Origin: an uncultured Acidimicrobiaceae bacterium
Lineage (GTDB): Bacteria > Actinomycetota > Acidimicrobiia > Acidimicrobiales > Ilumatobacteraceae
NCBI GenBank assembly: GCA_903904615.1
Contig: CAIVDG010000013.1
Location: forward strand, 1 to 5,089
Length of the DNA stretch: 5,089 bases
Direction: 5' to 3'
The number at the start of each line of letters is the position of its first letter. Positions within the stretch are counted from its first letter, which is position 1. The position numbers and the translations under genes are program-made. Under the pieces are notes generated by a model, which ran no database searches, had not been told where the DNA came from, and saw nothing but the letters and a program-made list of their open reading frames with translations. Positions 1 to 3,511 of the stretch are shown piece by piece.

Positions 1-186
1 GAAGACGATATGCGTCTGGCTCAAGTGGCCGGAACAGAAATCACGTCGTCCACCGTGGGTCATGCAGTTCTTGAACGTCTTCGCGATCTAGACAAAGTTG
101 CTTATGTGCGCTTTGCCAGCGTGTACAAGAACTTTGACGACACGTCTGACTTCAGTCGCGAACTTGCGTTACTGAAGCAGTCGTAG
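1..186 (+). CDS. nrdR: Transcriptional repressor NrdR, C-terminal part (5' end outside window)
   Basis: The frame is open from base 1 and ends at TAG 184-186, leaving 61 residues of a protein that is usually about 150 aa. The fragment is the end of the ATP-cone domain. Its residues 33-47 read VAYVRFASVYKNFDD, the hallmark C-terminal signature of NrdR, preceded by the usual helix EITSSTVGHAVLERL. NrdR is known to bind ATP/dATP through the ATP-cone and to repress ribonucleotide reductase genes at paired palindromic NrdR boxes. The N-terminal zinc ribbon that contacts DNA lies outside the window. The last 35 bp overlap the convergent reductase gene on the other strand, and no terminator hairpin separates them. 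NrdR-box-like sites are found in front of nrdJ (3388-3445), which supports both calls. Identification is confident despite the truncation. Confidence 0.95.
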   Translation, partial: EDDMRLAQVAGTEITSSTVGHAVLERLRDLDKVAYVRFASVYKNFDDTSDFSRELALLKQS

Positions 187-757
187 AGCGCACGTAGCGA
201 ACAAACGCAAAGTTGTCGCGTTGCTCTACAGAGGCAAGTGCAAACCGCCGAAGTGCATGGGGTGCTAACGACAGTGATGGCCCGCGTGCGCCAACAAGCC
301 TTGGAGACAACGTGATGTTCAGTGCATCCACCAGATCTGCATCCAGTAGAGCAGCGTTCAACTGAGGTCCGCCTTCAACGTGAACTATTCCTTCGGGAAG
401 TTGCTGAATGACTGACACAAAGTCGATTGTGCCTACGCCCGCGCGAATGCTGTCGACGGGAACCGGTGGTGCATCGGTGGTGGTCACTACAAAGCCCGCG
501 CCCGATGTGAATAGTGGCGAATCAAAATTGAGAGCGCACGACAAAGTGACCACACCGATGCGAAGACCAGGTGCTGACGGTGGGCCGTAGTTCTCGAGGC
601 GAGCAGTGCCAGCGCCCACCAAGACCACGGAGGCAGCGGCTCGCAACTGAAGAAGTCGAGCTTGGTCGGCAGGGCCACCTAGCGGGCGAGAGCGCCCCTG
701 AACATCGATAGCGCCGTCTGGCGTGGTGATCATGCACACCTCGACACTGCGTTCCAT
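152..757 (-). CDS. Stand-alone RibD C-terminal-type (DHFR-fold) pyrimidine reductase family protein
   Basis: This encodes 201 aa from ATG 755-757 to TGA 152-154. It has the RibD_C layout throughout. An N-terminal strand with TTPDGAID (residues 11-18) is followed by GRSRPLGGPAD (21-31), then the VGAGTARLENYGP segment (47-59) expected at the NADPH site, then HVEGGPQLNAALLDADLVDAL (from 126) and LSPRLVG near the end. RibD_C domains reduce a pyrimidine intermediate of riboflavin synthesis with NADPH. This protein lacks the deaminase half of bifunctional RibD and has no other riboflavin gene nearby, so its substrate is uncertain. Single-domain actinobacterial relatives include the mycobacterial RibD-like protein Rv2671, reported to have some dihydrofolate reductase activity. 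An in-frame start further upstream (871) would overlap the divergent gene and adds a Cys/Trp/Arg-rich tail unlike the family. An alternative start at codon 9 (ATG 731-733) would cut into the first strand. No signal peptide is seen, so it is probably cytoplasmic. Confidence 0.85.
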   Translation of the reverse strand: MERSVEVCMITTPDGAIDVQGRSRPLGGPADQARLLQLRAAASVVLVGAGTARLENYGPPSAPGLRIGVVTLSCALNFDSPLFTSGAGFVVTTTDAPPVPVDSIRAGVGTIDFVSVIQQLPEGIVHVEGGPQLNAALLDADLVDALNITLSPRLVGARGPSLSLAPHALRRFALASVEQRDNFAFVRYVRSTTASVTQVRD

Positions 758-763
758 GAGGTC

Positions 764-769
764 AGTGTA
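764..769 (-). promoter_or_regulatory. Possible -10 box for leaderless transcription of the RibD_C-like gene
   Basis: On the minus strand TACACT fits the TANNNT -10 pattern and ends 6 nt before ATG 755-757. Transcription would therefore start at or within a base or two of the start codon. No Shine-Dalgarno sequence precedes that ATG, which fits the leaderless mRNAs common in Actinobacteria. No convincing -35 is seen at the usual distance. The site is short, so chance is a real alternative. Confidence 0.4.
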
Positions 770-813
770 CGAACGCTGATGACGCCAGCGTGCAGGCGTG
801 GCAGAGTGAAGGC

Positions 814-3069
814 ATGACTGACACCGCCAATCGCACCGTTTTTCGTACATGCCCACTGTGTGAGGCCACATGTGGTCTCGAGATCACGGTGAACCCGCAA
901 GAACAAGTGGTGCGCATCCGCGGTGATCAGAAAGATGTCTTCAGTCACGGATTCATCTGTCCAAAGGGAAGCACGCTGAAGCAATTGCATGAAGACCCCG
1001 ATCGTCTTCGTGCGCCGTTAGTGAAGCGCAATGGTGTTCATGTTGAAGTGACATGGGACGAAGCGTGGCGTGAAGTAGAGCGCGGATTCGCTGACGTTAT
1101 TGAACGTCATGGTCGTGGATCCTTGTCGGCGTACTTGGGTAACCCGAACGCACACAACTTGGGGCCACAGATGTACACCAGCGCAATGTTGAAGTCGATG
1201 GGGTCACGCAATATCTTCAGCGCGTCATCTGTTGACCAAGTCCCTATGCATGTTGCGGGTGGCTTCATGTTTGGAACTGCGCAAAGCATTCCCGTGCCAG
1301 ATCTTGACCACACTGATTATTTGTTGATGTTGGGTGCAAACCCGTACGCATCAAACGGCAGTTTGTGCACTGCTCCCGATTATCCGGGTCGCATTCAAGC
1401 CATTCGCGCACGCGGTGGAAAAGTTGTTGTTGTAGATCCGCGTCGCACAAAGACAGCTGAAGAATCTGATGAATGGGTCTCTATTCGCCCGGGTACCGAC
1501 GGCTTGTTTATGTCTGCGCTTCTTCATGTGATGTTCGCCGAAGGAATCGCAAAGATTGAGCCGCGGATTGCATCGTTGGCAAATGGCATTGAAGAATTGA
1601 AAGCTGCAGTGGCGCCATTCTCGCCATCTGCTGTCACCGCCCTCACAGGTGTTCCCGAAGAGGACATTGTGCGTATTGCGCGCGAGTTGTGTGCTGCTCC
1701 AACGGCGGCGGTGTACGGACGCATTGGCGTCAACACGGTGTCGTTCGGAACAACGAATGCGTGGCTGGTGAATGTTCTGAACATCGTGACGGGCAACTTC
1801 GACAAGCGTGGCGGTGCCATGTTGACCACGCCTCTTGCCGGTAGTGCCACTACACGCGGAACAGCAGGAAAAGGCAAAGGATTTGCCACTGGTCGCGGTC
1901 ACAGTCGCGTGAGCAAGAAGCCAGAAGTTCTTGGTGAGTATCCCGTTGCGGTTCTGGGTGAAGAAATGCTCACACCTGGCGAGAATCAAATTCGCGCGGC
2001 CATCACCGTGGGCGGCAACCCTGTCATGTCTACGCCTCACTCCGCGCAACTAGACACTGCATTTGCCGGACTTGAGTTCATGGTGTCGGTGGACATTTAC
2101 TTGAATGAAACAACGCGTCACGCAGATGTGATCTTGCCTTCGCCGTCGGCACTAGAGAAAGATCACTACGACCTTGGGTTGTATACGTATGCAGTTCGCA
2201 ACGTTGGCAACTACAGCCAACCTGTGTTGAAGAAGAACGATGACCAACCAGACGAGTGGGAAATTCTTGTGAAGCTCGGTGGCATACTGCAGGGTCTTGG
2301 TGCCGACTGTGATGTTGCTGCAATAGACGACAACATCATTGCGGCAGCGGTGACGTCTGCAGTTGCGAATTCCTCATCACCAATTTCGGGTCGCGATGCC
2401 GATGAAATTCTTGCACTGTTGTCAAAGGGCGGCCGACGCGGAACTGCACGCATGCTTGATTTCATGTTGCAAGTTGGCCCATACGGCGCTGCGTTCGGAA
2501 CAAACGCAAACGGAATCTCGCTCGACGTGATGTTGGCAAATCCGCACGGCGTTGACATGGGTCCACTCGAGCCACGTTTCCCTGAAGCATTGCGCACACC
2601 ATCGGGTCGTATTGAAGTGTCGCCACCGCAACTCATGGAAGACATGAAGCGTTTGTATTCATCACTGTCGTCGCCACAAAGCGACATGGTGTTGGTAGGT
2701 CGACGTGAATTGAAATCAAACAATTCATGGATGCACAACATCAAAGTGTTGACAAAAGGATCGTTGTCATGCACTGCGCATGTACATCCTCATGACGCAC
2801 AACGTTTTGGTTTGTCGAACGGTGCCACGGTTCGCATCACGAGTCGTGTTGGTTCCATTGATGTGCCCGTTGAGATCACCGATGCAGTGCGTCAAGGTGT
2901 GGTCAGTGTGCCCCACGGATGGGGTCACGGCGTTCCAGGAACCAGAATGGGCGTGGCGGCTGAGAAGGCCGGAGTGAACTCCAACATCCTCACCGACGAC
3001 AAGGAAATTGACCCCTTGTCGGGCAACGCGGTGCTGAATGCCATCCCTGTGACCCTTGTAGCGGTGTAG
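814..3069 (+). CDS. Molybdopterin (bis-MGD) oxidoreductase with N-terminal [4Fe-4S] domain, Rv0197-like
   Basis: The product has 751 aa, starting at ATG 814 and ending at TAG 3067-3069. Residues 13, 16, 20 and 49 form C-x2-C-x3-C-x28-C, the [4Fe-4S] motif of formate dehydrogenase/Nap-type enzymes. It is followed by CPKG, whose Lys51 sits where the family relays electrons to the pterin. Next come LLMLGANP, VVVDPRRTKTAEESDEW and TGNFDKRGGAM, typical of the molybdopterin domain. A C-terminal dinucleotide-binding domain runs from about residue 625. It strongly resembles the poorly characterised actinobacterial family of M. tuberculosis Rv0197; this is recognised from memory, not searched. When aligned by eye on formate dehydrogenase H, the metal-ligand Cys/Sec position is Asp141, so formate oxidation should not be assumed. 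No Tat signal or membrane segment is visible, implying a cytoplasmic enzyme. No partner electron-transfer subunit lies nearby. A GTG at 790 in frame would add 8 residues, but ATG 814 gives the usual short leader before the cysteines. The substrate is unknown. Confidence 0.9.
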   Translation: MTDTANRTVFRTCPLCEATCGLEITVNPQEQVVRIRGDQKDVFSHGFICPKGSTLKQLHEDPDRLRAPLVKRNGVHVEVTWDEAWREVERGFADVIERHGRGSLSAYLGNPNAHNLGPQMYTSAMLKSMGSRNIFSASSVDQVPMHVAGGFMFGTAQSIPVPDLDHTDYLLMLGANPYASNGSLCTAPDYPGRIQAIRARGGKVVVVDPRRTKTAEESDEWVSIRPGTDGLFMSALLHVMFAEGIAKIEPRIASLANGIEELKAAVAPFSPSAVTALTGVPEEDIVRIARELCAAPTAAVYGRIGVNTVSFGTTNAWLVNVLNIVTGNFDKRGGAMLTTPLAGSATTRGTAGKGKGFATGRGHSRVSKKPEVLGEYPVAVLGEEMLTPGENQIRAAITVGGNPVMSTPHSAQLDTAFAGLEFMVSVDIYLNETTRHADVILPSPSALEKDHYDLGLYTYAVRNVGNYSQPVLKKNDDQPDEWEILVKLGGILQGLGADCDVAAIDDNIIAAAVTSAVANSSSPISGRDADEILALLSKGGRRGTARMLDFMLQVGPYGAAFGTNANGISLDVMLANPHGVDMGPLEPRFPEALRTPSGRIEVSPPQLMEDMKRLYSSLSSPQSDMVLVGRRELKSNNSWMHNIKVLTKGSLSCTAHVHPHDAQRFGLSNGATVRITSRVGSIDVPVEITDAVRQGVVSVPHGWGHGVPGTRMGVAAEKAGVNSNILTDDKEIDPLSGNAVLNAIPVTLVAV

Positions 3070-3088
3070 TCGGCCTCAAAGCCACCGG

Positions 3089-3205
3089 TTGTCCCCAGAA
3101 GGGGTGGGGTTCTCCACAGTTCACCCACAACACAATCCACTGAAAAACATGGGGTTTCCCCAGAAAAAAACTTCAATTCACATGGATGTCCACTTCCAAT
3201 CCACA
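3089..3205 (+). promoter_or_regulatory. Cluster of degenerate DnaA-box-like 9-mers
   Basis: Compared with TTATCCACA/TTGTCCACA, these 9-mers are seen on the + strand: TTGTCCCCA (3089-3097, one mismatch), TTCTCCACA (3110-3118, one mismatch), TCACCCACA (3121-3129, two), ATGTCCACT (3186-3194, two) and CAATCCACA (3197-3205, two). CAATCCACT (3133-3141) is weaker. Five same-strand near matches in under 120 bp look denser than expected by chance, but none is exact. E. coli nrdAB is known to have DnaA boxes upstream of its promoter, so DnaA control of nrdJ is an attractive but unproven reading. There is no dnaA or dnaN gene here to suggest an origin. Confidence 0.3.
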
Positions 3206-3206
3206 G
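3092..3206 (+). repeat. Imperfect repeated words at about 64-65 bp spacing
   Basis: TCCCCAGAA occurs at 3092-3100 and 3157-3165 (65 bp apart). CAATCCAC occurs at 3133-3140 and 3197-3204 (64 bp apart). TGGGGTT occurs at 3105-3111 and 3150-3156. The near-constant offset of the first two pairs suggests a decayed tandem duplication, although the third pair breaks the order. Confidence 0.4.
3150..3162. repeat. Inverted repeat TGGGG-TTT-CCCCA flanked by A-tracts
   Basis: Five-base perfect arms surround a 3-nt loop, with GAAAAACA before and GAAAAAAAC after on the + strand. Read on the minus strand, the hairpin is followed by TGTTTTTC and so resembles a weak intrinsic terminator, but no minus-strand gene feeds into it. 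On the + strand there is no U-tract. It could equally be a protein-binding palindrome. Confidence 0.4.
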
Positions 3207-3214
3207 GGATGTGG
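3201..3214 (+). repeat. Small hairpin CCACA-GGGA-TGTGG
   Basis: Perfect 5-base arms enclose GGGA, which fits the stable GNRA tetraloop pattern if transcribed. The left arm overlaps the last DnaA-box-like 9-mer, so the inverted repeat may instead reflect opposed protein-binding half-sites. Too short to assign a role. Confidence 0.35.
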
Positions 3215-3273
3215 CCGTATGTTCAGGGGGTAGTCGGCAGCGGTACCAGACCATCGGATGTGGGGGAAAACAA

Positions 3274-3283
3274 GGTTCGAACC
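3274..3283. repeat. Perfect 10-bp palindrome GGTTCGAACC
   Basis: A self-complementary decamer about 75 bp upstream of the nrdJ -35 hexamer. It contains TTCGAA as in tRNA T-loops, but the flanking bases do not pair as a T-stem and no tRNA body surrounds it. It may be an operator for an unidentified regulator. It does not have the GAAC-N4-GTTC arrangement of the mycobacterial LexA box. Confidence 0.35.
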
Positions 3284-3292
3284 CGGGGCCGG

Positions 3293-3322
3293 GCGGTCCC
3301 GTGACCTGGTGGAATGGGCCGC
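3293..3322 (+). repeat. GC-rich stem-loop with 7-bp stem and 16-nt loop
   Basis: GCGGTCC (3293-3299) can pair with GGGCCGC (3316-3322), including one G-U pair. An alternative small hairpin, GGTC-CCGT-GACC (3295-3306), competes with it. Just upstream, CCCGG-GG-CCGGG (3282-3293) is a further inverted repeat. No U-tract follows, so it is not a standard terminator. It ends 34 bp before the nrdJ -35 box. Confidence 0.35.
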
Positions 3323-3356
3323 AGCCGCGCTACGCAAAAGAATTTCGTGAGGGTCG

Positions 3357-3386
3357 TTGACAAAGGTGTAACTACAGTGCTGTAAT
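3357..3386 (+). promoter_or_regulatory. nrdJ promoter: TTGACA, 18-bp spacer, extended TGTAAT
   Basis: A consensus -35 hexamer TTGACA (3357-3362) and a -10 TGTAAT (3381-3386, one mismatch from TATAAT) are separated by 18 bp. TGC directly before the -10 gives an extended -10 motif. Transcription should start near 3392-3394, leaving a leader of about 118-120 nt before nrdJ. This is the best housekeeping-type promoter in the window, and the NrdR-box-like sites lie directly on its start site. Confidence 0.8.
3373..3384. repeat. Palindrome TACAG-TG-CTGTA overlapping the -10 box
   Basis: Perfect 5-base arms flank TG, with the right arm running into the -10 hexamer. The position would let a bound protein block RNA polymerase. 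It is not a good NrdR box (no CAC...GTG arms) and may be a second operator or a by-product of the extended -10. Confidence 0.35.
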
Positions 3387-3387
3387 C

Positions 3388-3403
3388 TCACAACCTCTTG
3401 TGG
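3388..3403. promoter_or_regulatory. NrdR-box-like palindrome 1 (on the nrdJ start site)
   Basis: TCACAACCTCTTGTGG matches the known NrdR box pattern acaCwAtATaTwGtgt at 11 of 16 positions, including the CAC-W-A and T-W-GTG arms. It begins one base after the -10 hexamer and covers the predicted transcription start, so bound NrdR would block initiation. It shares TCTTGTGG with box 2. Confidence 0.65.
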
Positions 3404-3429
3404 GTTACTCGCAAAAGGGGGAGGGTTAC

Positions 3430-3445
3430 CCACTACATCTTGTGG
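3430..3445. promoter_or_regulatory. NrdR-box-like palindrome 2
   Basis: CCACTACATCTTGTGG matches the NrdR box pattern at 12 of 16 positions, with both outer arms intact. It lies exactly 42 bp downstream of box 1, about four helical turns, so both sites face the same side of the DNA as expected for cooperative NrdR oligomers. Paired boxes are more often about 31-32 bp apart, so this pair has roughly one extra turn. Confidence 0.7.
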
Positions 3446-3469
3446 TAGGGGTGTCTCTCCCGCCACATA

Positions 3470-3485
3470 TTGGTCGTCCGACCAA
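3470..3485. repeat. Perfect 7-bp inverted repeat TTGGTCG-TC-CGACCAA in the nrdJ leader
   Basis: The 16-mer consists of perfect 7-base arms with a 2-base centre, ending 16 nt before the Shine-Dalgarno sequence. As RNA it can form a stem of six bases or so in the nrdJ leader; as DNA it could be an operator. No U-tract follows, so it is not a terminator. It is distinct from the NrdR-box pattern. Confidence 0.6.
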
Positions 3486-3501
3486 CAAAATCACGCTTAG
3501 T

Positions 3502-3506
3502 AGGAG
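3502..3506 (+). promoter_or_regulatory. Shine-Dalgarno sequence of nrdJ
   Basis: AGGAG lies 5 nt before ATG 3512. It is the clearest ribosome-binding site in the window and fixes the nrdJ start. Other genes here have weak sites or none. Confidence 0.9.
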
Positions 3507-3511
3507 AAATC

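Larger units (their letters stand above)
3070..3356. other. Non-coding stretch between the molybdopterin enzyme gene and the nrdJ promoter
   Basis: I see no convincing gene in these 287 bases. Short open frames on both strands have no recognisable protein character. The left half is rich in TCCACA/TCCCCA words and A-tracts. The right half (about 3225-3330) is G/C-rich with several short inverted repeats. After the molybdopterin gene stop, the only nearby hairpin is CCCC-AGAA-GGGG (3093-3104), which has no U-tract, so no standard terminator is evident. The stretch may hold regulatory sites for nrdJ or an unrecognised structured RNA. Confidence 0.7.

Noticed and set aside
790..813. GTG start at 790 for the molybdopterin enzyme
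   Set aside because: It only adds 8 residues without family character. ATG 814 places the first cluster cysteine at residue 13, as usual for the family.
1351..2049. Long open frame (232 codons) antisense to the molybdopterin enzyme gene
   Set aside because: Its translation is Arg/His/Cys-rich with no family resemblance and lies wholly inside a well-supported gene. The same holds for the antisense frame at 2211-2774.
3093..3112. Intrinsic terminator after the molybdopterin enzyme gene
   Set aside because: The hairpin has only four base pairs and is followed by a G-rich tract rather than Us.
3265..3300. tRNA 3' end suggested by GGTTCGAACC
   Set aside because: Only two base pairs of a T-stem form, no acceptor, anticodon or D arms are found on either strand, and no CCA end is present.
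3089..3304. 71-codon + strand open frame in the intergenic stretch
   Set aside because: It begins at TTG with no ribosome-binding site, its composition is unlike a protein, and it runs across repeats and hairpins.
3070..3356. Chromosomal replication origin
   Set aside because: The DnaA-box-like 9-mers are all imperfect, no AT-rich unwinding region is seen, and neither dnaA nor dnaN is adjacent.
3173..3466. 97-codon minus-strand open frame
   Set aside because: It begins at GTG, has no recognisable domain, and crosses the nrdJ promoter and both NrdR-box-like sites.
3387..3511. Cobalamin riboswitch in the nrdJ leader, as known for Streptomyces nrdRJ
   Set aside because: No B12-box-like sequence is recognised and the predicted leader of about 119 nt is too short for the usual aptamer plus expression platform.
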